Assembly: GCA_037127315.1 (NCBI GenBank)
Contig: JBBBDQ010000420.1
Location: 2,938,501-3,002,500, forward strand
Source: Ascarosepion bandense
Lineage: Eukaryota; Mollusca; Cephalopoda; Sepiida; Sepiidae
Length of the DNA stretch: 64,000 nt
Reading direction: 5' to 3'
A program made the position numbers and the translations under genes. Shown here piece by piece: positions 11,137 to 21,941 of this stretch (the first letter of the stretch is position 1; every line of letters begins with the position of its first letter). The notes under the pieces were generated by a model. It was not told the DNA's origin. It saw only the letters and a list, made by a program, of their open reading frames with translations, and ran no database searches.

Positions 11137-11613
11137 ATGTTGCCATTACTGTCCTGCTATTCAACTCAGTTAAGGACTATATGTGATACACGCTGAGGCG
11201 ATCATGTCTCTTTTGAGACATGAATGACTAGGCACAAGACTTTCTAGCAGTAGGTAGCCATTACTTTCTGCGGTAAAACTGGTTGCCATTCAAGTCTATA
11301 GAACCCATTTTGTTCTGTTATTCAACTCACTCCGTTAAATGCCACACGTGATACACGTTTGGGGGTTCATGTCTCGAAAGAGACATGAATGACTAGGCAG
11401 AAGATTTTCCAGCGGTACGTTGCCATTACGTTCTGCAATAGACTAGTTGTCAATCAAAGCTACAGAATTTAATCTCTACTGCTTTTTAACCCATATATGG
11501 AGGGATATTCACTTTCCCAAGTGTGGAAGTGAAAGAAACGACTTCGACTGGAATTCGAACTTGGATTTCCGATTTGTCATTTCGAGCCGATATCCATTAC
11601 ACCACCAATCCTA
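11137..11613 (-). repeat. Stacked partial copies of SINE family A
   Basis: Two body-to-tail copies lie in the same orientation, the first about 11165-11326 and the second 11327-11613, preceded by a scrap (11137-11164). The first breaks at the same internal spot (TGTTATTCAACTCA, derived from TGTTATTTAACCCA) that also precedes it. That points to unequal recombination or tandem duplication rather than independent insertions. The second retains a diverged head. Confidence 0.75.
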
Positions 11614-11783
11614 TTTTACTGACTGCACACTTTATATACCCACAAGTAATTTTTAAGCAATTATTGAATGTTTAAATGAGATATTATTTTTAATCTAATA
11701 AATATAAACATGACATTTTGTGGCTACATATATTTAAGTAGACATTCCTGTTTTTAAAAAAATGAAAAGCATTTGCATTTCAT

Positions 11784-12036
11784 AAAGAGACATGACTGAC
11801 TGGGCAAAAGATTATTCCGCACTAGGTTGCCATTGCTTTCTGCGGTAGACTGGTTGCCAAGACTATAGAACCCAATCTGTCTTATTATTTAACCCATAAC
11901 TGGAGGGAAGAGACGGATTAATACCTTTACCAAGGGCATTTGTGCGTAGGTAAATGCAAAGAATTCAACTGGAATTCGAACTCGGCAACCCCGATTTGTT
12001 GTTCCGAGTCGATATCCACTGCACCACAACGCACAC
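11784..12036 (-). mobile_element. tRNA-derived SINE (family A), tail truncated
   Basis: The head is complete (complement of GGTGTGCGTTGTGGTGCAGT) but the tail stops inside the stem-loop at AAAGAGACATGACTG. Beyond the head lies a piece of the piggyBac-like element also found at 14819-15407, where a SINE of the same family occupies nearly the same place. Confidence 0.85.
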
Positions 12037-12249
12037 CCCAGCACTATTTTAATTACAATTTAATTACAATTTTCAGTACCTAATTTTTTTACCGATATAA
12101 TATGTTTTTCAGTTTTTATTAATGTTAACTCAAAGTACAAAGTTTGAAGTGACTGCATATAGAATATTTTAAATAGAGTTTCATACTTAATATTTTTTTT
12201 TTATATTTTCAAAATCGGGTATGATATACCCATAGTTCGTGTTCCAGGG
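12037..12249 (-). mobile_element. Partial piggyBac-like element (second copy)
   Basis: On the minus strand the outer end reads TTAACCCTGGAACACGAAC, followed by ATACCCGATTTTGAAAAT and sequence similar to the left 250 bp of the element at 14819-15407. Only this end is present; the other side is replaced by a family A SINE. Confidence 0.6.
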
Positions 12250-12272
12250 TTAATAACTGCATTGTTTATTTC

Positions 12273-12769
12273 CATGTTGGTTGGTTGGTTGTTTTGTTTT
12301 TATGGCATATCAACCTCGGCGGGTCATTTGTTGCCAACTAAATTTTATTTATTTATTGCTGGTAAATACATTTTTCTTTCAACAATTTATTGCTGTTTTT
12401 ATATAAGTTTTGTGTCTAGTAATAATTTTTCTTTTTTCGAGTATCAAGATTCATTTTTAATGGCAGGGTCCCCAAATCCTACCCTTGTTATTTAACCCAT
12501 AACTAGAGGGAAGGGACGGATTAATACATTTCCCAAGAGTACCAGTGCTTAAGTGAATGCAGGGTATTCAACTGGAATTCGAACTCGGCTCACCGATTTC
12601 TCTTTCCGAGCCGATATCCACTGCACCACAACGCACATCCGTCACTAAACGTTTACAGCACCTGGTATTCCATACCGGTCACCCATCTAAGTACTGACCA
12701 ATCTCAACGTTGCTTAACTTCGGTGATCGAGCGAGAAGCGATGTATTCAACGTGATATGGCCGTAAGCC
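12273..12769 (-). mobile_element. Composite 5S rRNA + tRNA-derived SINE
   Basis: Read on the minus strand, the element starts with a full-length 5S rRNA-like head (described separately). A short linker leads to GGATGTGCGTTGTGGTGCAG, the tRNA-like head of SINE family A, with its A and B boxes. A body of about 220 bp follows and ends CGAGGTTGATATGCCATAAA with an A-rich CAACCAACC tail. The same order of parts recurs at 19229-19678 on the other strand, so it is a real family, not a chance junction. Both pol III promoter types (5S internal control region; tRNA A/B boxes) are present. The tail resembles 7216-7272. Confidence 0.8.
12651..12769 (-). ncRNA. 5S rRNA-like SINE head
   Basis: The minus strand reads GGCTTACGGCCATATCACG, then GATCACCGAAGTTAAGCAAC (5S A-box region), then CAGTACTTAGATGGGTGACC (C-box region) and GAATACCAGGTGCTGTAAAC. 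This follows animal 5S rRNA from end to end over about 119 nt with scattered changes. Because it continues directly into a tRNA-like SINE, it is a SINE head or 5S pseudogene, not a functional ribosomal RNA gene. Confidence 0.85.
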
Positions 12770-13101
12770 CTTATTTCCATGTAAAGTGACATCTGACTGT
12801 TCAAAAACAGCTTCAATATTAACTAGTAACGACTTCTCTTGAACATAGACAAAACTTAGTTCTGTTATCAAGTATCTGTAGAAAAGGGGTTTCAACTCTA
12901 AGAACATTCACGGGATAACGCTCCAGCTTTATCAACAGATCATAAGTGAGTAGCTGAATTTGAAAGAGAACTATAGAACCTTGAAGTTTACACAAGATTT
13001 GTAGGTCCAAAAACTTCCACCGACTCAAAAACATTGTTCTTTTTCATGATATGGTGATAGATGACAGTCTTCAAAAGGACCGCATCACAAATGGGTAGTA
13101 C

Positions 13102-13299
13102 AATGGAGTAGATAGACTAAACTATCGCCCGGTTCACACTCCACCCACATCTATTGAACAGGTGAAGAGGCTCATCCCTTGTTTCCTGTTTAGGATGCGG
13201 TTTCCGGCTTTCTCTTTTCCATTCTTTTTACCCTTACGTAGCCTCCTGCGCATCAGTGGCGTTACCGCCTTGCTTGAGGTGATATGATTAAAAAAAAAA
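13102..13299 (+). mobile_element. LINE/SINE-tail repeat (single copy)
   Basis: Plus-strand copy of the unit arrayed at 54-661. It starts AATGGAGTAGATAG, continues CGCCCGGTTCACACTCC and GAACAGGTGAAGAGGC, and ends GCATCAGTGGCGTTACCGCC, GATTAAAAAAAAAA. This clean copy shows the true 3' end of the element. Confidence 0.8.
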
Positions 13300-14818
13300 A
13301 TGCCAACTTTCCGAGTCAGTTACAAAAGGCTATCGAGACTAAACGGCCATGGAGACAGATTAAAGTAATTATTTGTCATCTAGCATTGAAGACGTGGCTT
13401 TCAATGGCTGCTACGCATGACGATGAGAGGAAACGGGTGATCACCATCATTATTCTCATGATTTATCATCTATTCAGCAACATGAACAAATAATAAAGAT
13501 AATATTATATCTCCTGTTAAATAATATCGAACAGCAGAATGAACAGTCTTCTTTGGATCGTCAGATAACAGTTGACATGAAAAAAAATGCAGTTATTAAT
13601 ATGAAGAATTGAAATTAATGAATGCAAGATTTCAAAGTATAGCATGCCTCCTTCAGAGTCAGGCTAAAAACTTATAAGCCCACCGACATATATTTAAAAT
13701 CTTTTCTGAATAGTCAGCTTATGAATAATTAATCCCACCTTCGTATATTTGAAGTCTTTTCTAAATAGTCAGATATTAATCTGCCTGGAGATAAACGATG
13801 CAGTTATTAATATGAGTAGTTTAAATTAATGGATGCAAGATTTCAGAGCCCTCGCAAAGCTCCTTCATAGCCAGCCTATGAACAGTTAAACCTACTCTCG
13901 GGCATTTGATGGCTTTTCTGAATCGATAGATGTAGTTTATCTAGAGAGAAAAAAGTGTAGTTATTAATATTAAGAGTTGAAATTAATGCATGCATAATTT
14001 CAAACCTGAAGGATAACTCGTTCATAGTAAACCTATTGTTATATCAATTCACAATCATACAAGTTAATTTTTTCTGAATTGTCAGATGGTAATTTTTCTC
14101 GATAAAAATAATGCAATCTTCAATATGAAATTTTGAAACTAATGCATGCAAGATTTCTCAGTTAAAACTTTATTCCTCCATGATTAGCCTATGAACATTT
14201 CAGCCCATTTTCGTACATGAAAAGAAACAATGCAATTAATATTCTTACGATTTAAAATTAATTTCACAGCATTAGCATCTCTCCTTGATACTAAAACTAT
14301 GAACATTTCGGTTTATACATGTACATTTGAAGTCAGATGTCAATTTACCTGGTGAGAAACAACACAGTTATTAATTTGAAATGAATGCAGGCAAGGTTTC
14401 ACAAATCTAGCATCTTCTCATCATAGACAGCTTATAAACAGTTAAGTTCATTTGAAGTTTTTTTTTTATAAATAGTCATATATCAGTTTAGCTGTAAAGA
14501 AACCGCAGTTATTAATATAAATAGTTGAACTTAATGAATGTTAGATTTCACAGCTGGATCATCATATACTCAGCCTACGAACATTTCAGCCTACCATCGG
14601 AGATTTGAAGTCTTTTCTAAATAGTCCTATGACATTTTACCTGTCGAGAAACAAGATGCAGATTTTAAATTAATGCATACAATATTTCTCAGCTCCAGCA
14701 TCAATCCTTAAATGTCATCCTATGATCCTTTCAACCCAAAATCGTATATTTTAATTATTTTTTGAATGGTCAGATGTTAGTTTACCTGGATAGAAACAAT
14801 ACAGTTATTAATTATTAA

Positions 14819-15407
14819 CCCTGGAACACTAACCACTAACCAATCAATTAAAGTTACACCACTACTAACCACTGGTATATAATACCCGATTTTGAAAATA
14901 TCAAAAAATTATTAAATATAAATCTTTATTTGAAATATTTTACATACAGGCACTTCAAACGTTGTACTTTAAGTTAATTTTAATAGGAACTGAAAAACAT
15001 TTTATTTAGGTTAGAAAATCAGGTCAAGAAAATTTTAATTAAAATGGCGTCATTTGCGCTGGGTACTAAATATCCGGATGTGCGTTGTGGTACAATGGAT
15101 ATCGGCTCAGAACGAGAAACCGGGGAGCCGAGTTCGAATTCCAGTTTAATCCATTGTATTCACTTACGCGCTAATACCCTTGGGAAAGGTATTAATCCGT
15201 CTCTTCCTTCCAGTTATGGGTTAAATAGCAGGATAGATTGGGTTCTATAGCCTTGGTCGGCAACTAGTCTACCGCAGAAAGCAATGGCAACCTACTGCGG
15301 GATAATCTTCTGCCCAGTCAGTCATGTCTATTTCGAGACTTGATCGCCCAAGCGTGTATCACGTATGGCACTTAACTGACTAAATATCCATGCTTAGTTT
15401 TCTCGGG
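14819..15407 (+). mobile_element. piggyBac-like non-autonomous element carrying a SINE
   Basis: It is flanked by TTAA at 14815-14818 and 15408-15411, the target sequence duplicated by piggyBac transposases. The ends are an imperfect 14-bp inverted repeat: CCCTGGAACACTAA on the left, and CCCGAGAAAACTAA as the complement on the right (11 of 14 match). Without the nested SINE only about 280 bp remain, so it is MITE-like with no transposase. It sits inside a satellite monomer. A partial relative lies at 12037-12249. Superfamily assignment is from TTAA plus termini only. Confidence 0.65.
15076..15378 (+). mobile_element. Full-length tRNA-derived SINE (family A), TSD ACTAAATATCC
   Basis: This is the best-defined family A copy: 303 bp from GGATGTGCGTTGTGGTACA to CACTTAACTG. 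It is bounded by perfect 11-bp duplications ACTAAATATCC at 15065-15075 and 15379-15389. The A box, B box and tail stem-loop (one change in the loop side) are present. It is nested in the piggyBac-like element, which is nested in the satellite. Confidence 0.95.
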
Positions 15408-15909
15408 TTAAGAATTAAAGTTATTAATTGCACAGCTTTTGCATAATTCATTCATTGTTAGCCTATGATAATTTCAGCCCATTCACCTACATTTTAAGTC
15501 TTTTGATAAAAGTCAGATGACAGTTTCTCTGGACATAGAGCATGCAGTTAATAATATGAAGAGTTTAAATTAATGCACACAGTATTTCACAACAACGGCA
15601 TCATTCCTAAATAATCAGCATTTGAAACTTTCAGCTCAACATCTTGTATATGAAAATTCTTTGAACAATAAGACATCAGTCTTATTGTTCATGGAAACAT
15701 GGAAACATGGGTACATGGAAAGAAACACTGCATTTATTATAAGGAAGATTTGCAATTAATGCCAACAATATCTTAGTAGTGGAATCAATCTTTAAATTGT
15801 ATGAGCGACACAATTCTTTCGTTCGTTGATAGTTTTCACTTAACTTTCCACTAGCACCATCTCGTTTTATAATATTTTTTGATAAAAATATACAAAAATG
15901 TGGCTTATG

Positions 15910-16755
15910 GTCCAAAAGAGGGTGGGTAGGGATGGTCTTTGTTAACTATCCTATACCTAGCTAATCACATTCACGACCTAATCACTCTTAACAATTTCTC
16001 CATTTACCAGAAAAACGCATCCGTCACCTTATAATCCTACATATACCATAATACCACATATTCACAGAGGAGCGTAAAAACAGAGTCAGTCAGTTAAGTG
16101 CCATGCGCAATACACGCTTTGGGCGATCATGTCTCGAAAGGGACATGACTGACTGGGCAGAAGATTAACCCGCAGTAGGTTGCCATTACTTTCTGCGGTA
16201 GACTGGTTGCCAACCAAGGCTATAGAACCCAATCTGTCCTATTATTTAACCCATAACTGGAGGGAAGAGACGGATTAATACCTTTCCCAAGGGTATTTGC
16301 GCGTAAGTGAATGCAAGGAATTCAACTGGAATTCGAACTCGGTTTCTCCGATTTCTTATTCCGAGCCGATATCCACTGCGCCACAACGCACATCCGCTTA
16401 ACAGAGTAACAAACCTATAAAATAAAATTTATTTATATACAATAATATTCTATAAAATATATATAAAAATATAATGATATGAAAATGAGCAGGGGAGGGG
16501 ATTAATACACTGTCTCATTTCCAAAATCAGACCGTTCCAGGCGATACCGCCTATAAATTGCCATGGCTCGACAAACTAATCATATAATTAGAATTTTCTC
16601 TCCCCGCACATTTTTTCTACGTTTGTTTTCATGCGAGGCAAGCCATTTTTTCTGCCATCTTGGCAACACCTCACCTAAATCATGGGCTAGCATATGAGAC
16701 AAGTCCTTGCCCGATTTGCTCTACAAGATAAGTCTCTTCCTTCGCTACATAATCT
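15910..16755. other. Non-satellite block inside the satellite array
   Basis: The monomer pattern stops near 15910 and resumes near 16755. The block holds a family A SINE and otherwise unrecognised DNA, including GAGCAGGGGAGGGGATTAA and a GC-richer stretch near 16520-16700. It could be an older transposon or an original interruption. Termini were not resolved. Confidence 0.45.
16088..16395 (-). mobile_element. tRNA-derived SINE (family A)
   Basis: Full-length copy from the CAGTCAGTTAAGTGCC end to the complement of CGGATGTGCGTTGTGGCGCA. Flanking AACAGAGT on both sides is a probable 8-bp target duplication. The A and B boxes are well kept. Confidence 0.9.
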
Positions 16756-17063
16756 TTCATAGTGTGAATCGTCAGATGTTAGTTTACCTGAGGATAGATA
16801 ATGCAGTTATTAATATAAAAAGTTAAAATTAATGCTTGCAAAATTTCACAACTCTAGTATCACACCTTTGTCGTCAGTCTCTGAAATCTTCAGACCACCC
16901 AGGCCAGTTTGAATTCTTTTCTCAATAGTCAGATACCAATTTTCTTAGCAAGAAACAAAGCAGTTATTAACATCAGGAGTTGATATTAATGAATACAAGA
17001 TTTCACAGCTCTCGCATCATTCATCCATATTCAGTCTATGAAAATTTAAATCCACCCTCGTAC

Positions 17064-17700
17064 ATTTGAATTCTTCTTTGAATAGTCAGATATCAGTTGA
17101 CCTGCAGAGAAACAATATAGTTAATGAAGAGATAAATTTAATGCAAGCAAGATTTCACAGCTCTAGCATCATTCATTAATAGTCAGACTATCAAAGTTCT
17201 ACACACTCGCGTATATTTGGAGCCTTCATTAAAGAGCTGTCAGCTAAACTGAAAAAATATAACGCAGTTTTTAATAGGAAGAGTTGAATTCTTCTTTGAA
17301 GTCAGATATCAGTTGACCTGCAGAGAAACGATATAGTTAATGAAGAGTTAAAATTAATGCAAGAAAGATTTCACAGCTCTAGCATCATTCATTAATAGTC
17401 AGACTATCAAAGTTCTACACACTCGCGTATATTTGGAGCCTTCATTAAAGAGCTGTCAGCTAAACTGAAAAAAATATAATGCAGTTTTTAATAGGAAGAG
17501 TTGAATTCTTCTTTGAAGTCAGATATCAGTTGACCTGCAGAGAAATGATATAGTTAATGAAGAGATAAAATTAATGCAAGAAAGATTTCATATCATTCAT
17601 TAATAATCAGACTATCAAAGTTCTACTCACTTTCGAATCTTCATTAAAGAGTCATCTGTCAGCTAAACTGAAAAAATTATCATGCAGTTTTTAATAGGGA
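17064..17700. repeat. Higher-order satellite repeat, about 217 bp x 3
   Basis: Within the satellite, a two-monomer block is repeated about three times with high identity. It is marked by GAATTCTTCTTTGAA, GTTGACCTGCAGAGAAA and CACTCGCGTATATTTGGAGC. GAGTTGAATTC recurs at 17281 and 17498, which sets the period. The third copy is shortened. Confidence 0.8.
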
Positions 17701-18439
17701 GAGTTGAAAATAATTGCATGCAAGTTTTCAGAGTTCTAGCATCAGTCCTTCATAATCAGCAAGTAAATATGTCAGCCAGCCATCGTGTCTGAAAGGAAAA
17801 TATGCACCCATTAAAAAGAATATTTGAAATTAAAGCAAGCAAGATTTTACAGCTGTTGTATCATTCCTTCATATTCACCCTTTGAACATTCCAGCCCTTT
17901 TTCGTTTCTGCAAAAAAAAATACAGTTATTAATAATAATTGTTGAAGTTGATGCATTAAAGATATCACAACTCTAGTATCTCTCCTTTATATTAAACCTA
18001 TGGACATTCCAGACGACACATGTGCATTTGAAATCTAATGTCAGTTTGCCTGAAAATAAAAGACGAAGTTATTAATATATTTTAAGTCTTTTTGGAATAG
18101 TCAGATATCAGATTACATTAAAAAAAGGGTTTTTAAGAATTGAAATTAATAAAATAAAAAAAGGTTTTTCAAGAATTGAAATTAATAAATTCAAGATTTC
18201 ACAGTTCCGCCATTATTCCTTCATAATCTGCCTATGAACATTTCAGCCCATCTTTGCACATAGTAAGAAACAATGCAATTAATATTATTACGATTTTAAA
18301 TTAATGCATGTCATATTTCACATCTCTAGCATTATACATTAATAGTCACACTATCAAGAATTTCGCCTATTTTCTTACCAGGAAAAAATAGTACAGACTC
18401 TATTCAGGCCAACATAGTTTCTGTAAAGAAATAATGCAC

Positions 18440-18905
18440 TCATTAACACGAAGAGTTTAAATTAATTCATGTAAGTTTTCCCTGCTTTAGTATCCTTTCT
18501 TCATAGGCTGCCTATAAAAATTTTGGGCCACCATACTATCTGGAAAGCAATAATGAAGTTATTAATATCAAGAGTTTAAATTAATTAATGTAAGTTTTCT
18601 CTGCTTTAGTATCCTTTCTTCATAGGCTGCCTATAAAAATTTTGGGCCACCATACTATCTGGAAAGCAATAATGAAGTTATTAATATCAAGAGTTTAAAT
18701 TAATTAATGTAAGTTTTCTCTGCTTTAGTATCCTTTCTTCATAGGCTGCCTATAAAAATTTTGGGCCACCATACTATCTGGAAAGCAATAATGAAGTTAT
18801 TAATATCAAGAGTTTAAATTAATTAATGTAAGTTTTCTCAGCTTTAGTATCCCTCCTTCAATGGCTGCCTATGAAAATTTCGGGCCACCATACTTTCTAG
18901 AAAGA
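18440..18905. repeat. Near-perfect 119-bp tandem satellite block
   Basis: Units containing GGAAAGCAATAATGAAGTTA begin at 18542, 18661 and 18780, exactly 119 bp apart and almost identical. Diverged units lie on either side. This marks a recent local amplification within an older array. Confidence 0.9.
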
Positions 18906-19228
18906 AATAATGCAGTTATTAATATAAAGAGTTTAAATTAATGCATGCAAGTTCTCAAAGTCACTCTTTTTAGGCAGCTTATTAACATTTAACCCACACT
19001 TGTATATTTCAATAATGTTCCGAATGACCAGATTTCAGCACATCTAGATAGAAACAATGCAGTTATTATGAAGAGTTGAAATTAATGCATACGAGATTTC
19101 ACAGCTCTTACATCATTAATTCATATTCAGCCTATAAACATTTCAACACACCCTCGTACATTTGAATTCTTCTTTGAACAGTCAGATATCAGTTTAAATA
19201 GAAAGAATTAATGCCATTTTTATTATGA

Positions 19229-19678
19229 TACTTAAGCAACGTTGAGACTGGCCAGTACTTAGATGGGTGACTACTATGGAATGCCAGTTGCTGTAAGCGT
19301 ATATTGACGGATGTGCGTTGTGGTGCAGTGGATATCGACTCGGAAAGAGAAATCGGTGAACCGAGTTCGAATTCCAGTTGAATACCCTGCGTTCACTTAA
19401 GCACTGGTACCCTTGGGAAATGTATTAAACTGTCTCTTCCCTCCAGTTGTGGGTTAACTAACAAGGGTAGGACTTGGGGATCCCGCCCTTAAAAACAAAT
19501 CCCAATGAATATTGATGCTCGAAAAGAAAAAAGGTATTATTAGACACAAAACGTATATAAAACAACAATAAATTGTTGAAAGAAAAAGGTCTTACTAGCA
19601 ATAAATAAATAAAATTTTGTTGGCAATAAATGATCCGCCGAGGTTGATATGCCATAAAAATAAAACAACCAACCAAAT
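19229..19678 (+). mobile_element. Composite 5S rRNA + tRNA-derived SINE (second copy)
   Basis: The plus strand starts inside the 5S-like part (CTTAAGCAACGTTGAGACTG), keeps the C-box region (CAGTACTTAGATGGGTGAC) and ends it at GTTGCTGTAAGC. GACGGATGTGCGTTGTGGTG follows and opens the tRNA-like head with B box GAGTTCGAATTCC. The body and tail match 12273-12480, ending CGAGGTTGATATGCCATAAA and AAAACAACCAACC. It is 5' truncated within the 5S part and inserted in the satellite. Confidence 0.8.
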
Positions 19679-20130
19679 AATATGATGCGTTGAAAGTAAT
19701 TCATTCATGATTTCACAGTTCTAGCATCACCCATTTATAGTCTACCTATGAATTGTTCAGCTCACTCTTGTACATTTTAATTCTTTTCTGAATAGTCAGA
19801 TATCAGTTTGGTTTGGCTGCAAATAACGAATATATTAATATGAACTGCTACAATTAAAGCATGCAAGATTTCATAGCTCTATCATTAATCCTTCATAACT
19901 ATGACCATTCCTGCCCTTTTTCTTATCTTGAAGGAAACAATGGTCATTCATATGTTGAGTTGGATTTAATGTATGTAAGGTTTCACAGCTCTAGCATCAC
20001 TCTTTCATAATCTGCTTATGAATATTTCAGCCCTCGCTCGTACTTGGAAAGTAAAAATGAAATGATTAATGTGAAAATTTGAAATTTGAAATTAATGCAA
20101 GCATGATTAGACTGCTCTATTATTTCCCCT

Positions 20131-20266
20131 GTTCATGGGCACCTCGGTGTGGTGTAATGGTTAGAAAGCATGTCACGCTAGAACCTGTTACAAGTGAGTT
20201 CGATCCTTACTAGGTGCTTCATGCTTTCGGCGTTGTGCCACATCTAAGCGGTGCTTAGACAAATTA
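20131..20266 (+). mobile_element. tRNA-derived SINE (family C), TSD CTATTATTTCCCCT
   Basis: A short SINE with tRNA-like head GGGCACCTCGGTGTGGTGTA, B box GAGTTCGATCC, and 3' part TGTGCCACATCTAAGCGG. Perfect 14-bp duplications CTATTATTTCCCCT flank it at 20117-20130 and 20267-20280. The same family forms the trimer at 32232-32643. Confidence 0.9.
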
Positions 20267-20664
20267 CTATTATTTCCCCTTTATGTCAGCATTTTAGCCA
20301 ACGCTCGTATATCTGAAGTCTTTTCTGAATAGCCATATGTTAGTTAACCGGAGAGAAACAATATAATTATTAATATTTAGAGTTAAATTAATACATGCAT
20401 GATTTCATATCCATTTGAATCACCCATTCATAGTCAACCTATGAAACTTTCAGTCCACGGTCGAAGAGTTGAAACTAATGCATGCAAGATTTCAGTCTTT
20501 TGTATCGCTCCTTCATATACAGGTTACAAATTTTTCAGCCCATCCTCGCGCTTCTGAAGTCTTTTCTAAATAGTGAGATGTCAGTTTAATTGGAGAAAAA
20601 AATGCTATGATTAATATGAAGAGTATAAATCGATGCTTGCGAGATGTCATAGCTCTAATATCAG

Positions 20665-20890
20665 TCCGCCAGTTAAGTTCCAAAGGTGATGCATGCTTGA
20701 GCTATCATTTCTCGAAATAGTCATGACTGACTAAACATAATATTTTCCCGCAGAAGGTTGCCATTACTTTTTGCGGTAGACTGATGCCAACCAAGGGTAT
20801 AGGGTCCAATCTATCCTGATATCTAACCATTAGCTGCAGGGCGGTGAGATAGATTAATACCTTTCCTAATGGTGTTTTCGTGTAAGTAGA
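20665..20890 (-). mobile_element. Old tRNA-derived SINE (family A)
   Basis: Tail and body are recognisable (complement of a diverged GACATGAT stem-loop, TTTTTGCGGTAGACTG, CCTTTCCTAATGGTG). The head is missing and divergence is high, so it is among the oldest copies in the array. Confidence 0.75.
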
Positions 20891-21082
20891 CTCACTCGTT
20901 CATATTCAGCCTGTGAACAATTCAGCTCACCTTCTTACATCTGATGTCTTTTCTGAATAGTCCGAGGTCATTTTCCCTGGAGAGAAACAATGCTGTTATT
21001 AATATGAAGAGTTTAAATGAATACAAGCACAAGTTCCACAGATTTAGTAACAGCTTGAAATTTTCGTAAATACTTCCCATAA

Positions 21083-21105
21083 CACACGCACACACACACA
21101 CACAC

Positions 21106-21153
<48 letters not shown>
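21083..21153. repeat. (CA)n / (TA)n microsatellite
   Basis: ACACAC passes into a (TA)n tract that runs to the edge of the family B SINE block at 21154. Confidence 0.95.
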
Positions 21154-21155
<2 letters not shown>

Positions 21156-21385
21156 TTCATTCAGCAATGAATTAGAACACTCTCAGCTGTTGGGCGTGTA
21201 TAATGATAATATACACGATAAAAAGTCTGCCTCCTTCTACCGAGCGACCGTAGCTCAGAAGTAAAATCGCCGACTGACACCAATTCAGTTGGGTTTCAAT
21301 CCTGGGTAAAAGGCAATCGGCTGTCTAACCGTACCGATGAGCTCTGATACAGCGAAACAGATATGTCTGTGAATGACTATATATT
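21154..21385 (+). mobile_element. TA-bounded tRNA-derived SINE block (family B)
   Basis: Family B: GTTGGGCGTGTATAATGA, then a tRNA-like head with A box GTAGCTCAGAAGTAAAATCG and B box GGGTTTCAATCCTGG, then CAATCGGCTGTCTAACCGTA and CAGCGAAACAGATATGTCTG, ending GACTATATA. It directly abuts a (TA)n tract on the left. At least seven relatives occur in this window, most next to (TA)n. Confidence 0.85.
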
Positions 21386-21659
21386 AAAAGCAGATACAAG
21401 GGTTGTTCCAACGAGAGAAATTGGTATAGAAGAAAAAAAATGCGAGAAGCCCTAAACGTTTTGTTTAAAGTGTAGATTTATTGTTGCTATTATTATTAAT
21501 ATTACTTGCTTTTTTATGATATATTAAGTGTCCATAATGATATTTGTATCACTACACGTGTTTCAAGTCTAAAGTTAACTCTATTCAGGCGAATATACTT
21601 GTGATTCCACTTATCGAGATCCGTTTGTTTTTCTGATAACCAAAGTATTGTGTATAAAT

Positions 21660-21900
21660 AATGGTGAGCAAATTAGAAAGTTCATATGCGTGCGTGCGTG
21701 CGTGTTTTTTTTTTTTTTTTTTTTTCTCACACTCGCATGTTATATCTCCCCGCAATCTTTCGTTGGCTTTTTTTTATTTTTACACTGACCTGCGAAATTT
21801 AATTTCGTCCTTATACTTCAAAATTGTTTTCAGAGATTTTGATTCATTTCTGCTCTACGGGTCATCTAGTTCTTTTTATTGTTTTTGGAATATTATTTGA

Positions 21901-21941
<41 letters not shown>

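Larger units (their letters stand above)
13560..21070. repeat. Large diverged satellite array (about 120-155 bp monomers)
   Basis: A monomer is repeated dozens of times. Its landmarks in order are GCAGTTATTAATATGAAGAG, TTGAAATTAATGCATGCAAG, ATTTCACAGCTCTAGCATC, TTCATAGTCAGCCTATGAAC, ATTTCAGCCCACCCTCGTAC and TCTTTTCTGAATAGTCAGAT. Spacing of the first landmark in the left part is 119-157 bp, with one 211-bp interval holding a partial duplication. The array is broken by a piggyBac-like insertion (14815-15411), an unassigned block (about 15910-16755), a composite SINE (19229-19678) and two other SINEs. No coding capacity. Confidence 0.9.

Noticed and set aside
12651..12769. Functional 5S rRNA gene
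   Set aside because: Several changes from animal 5S and direct continuation into a SINE head make a retroposon more likely.
13560..21070. CRISPR-like array
   Set aside because: The repeats are long, diverged and contiguous without unique spacers of constant length, and the context is eukaryotic.
21236..21310. Functional tRNA gene
   Set aside because: A and B boxes are present but no cloverleaf closes, and the same block recurs as SINE family B.
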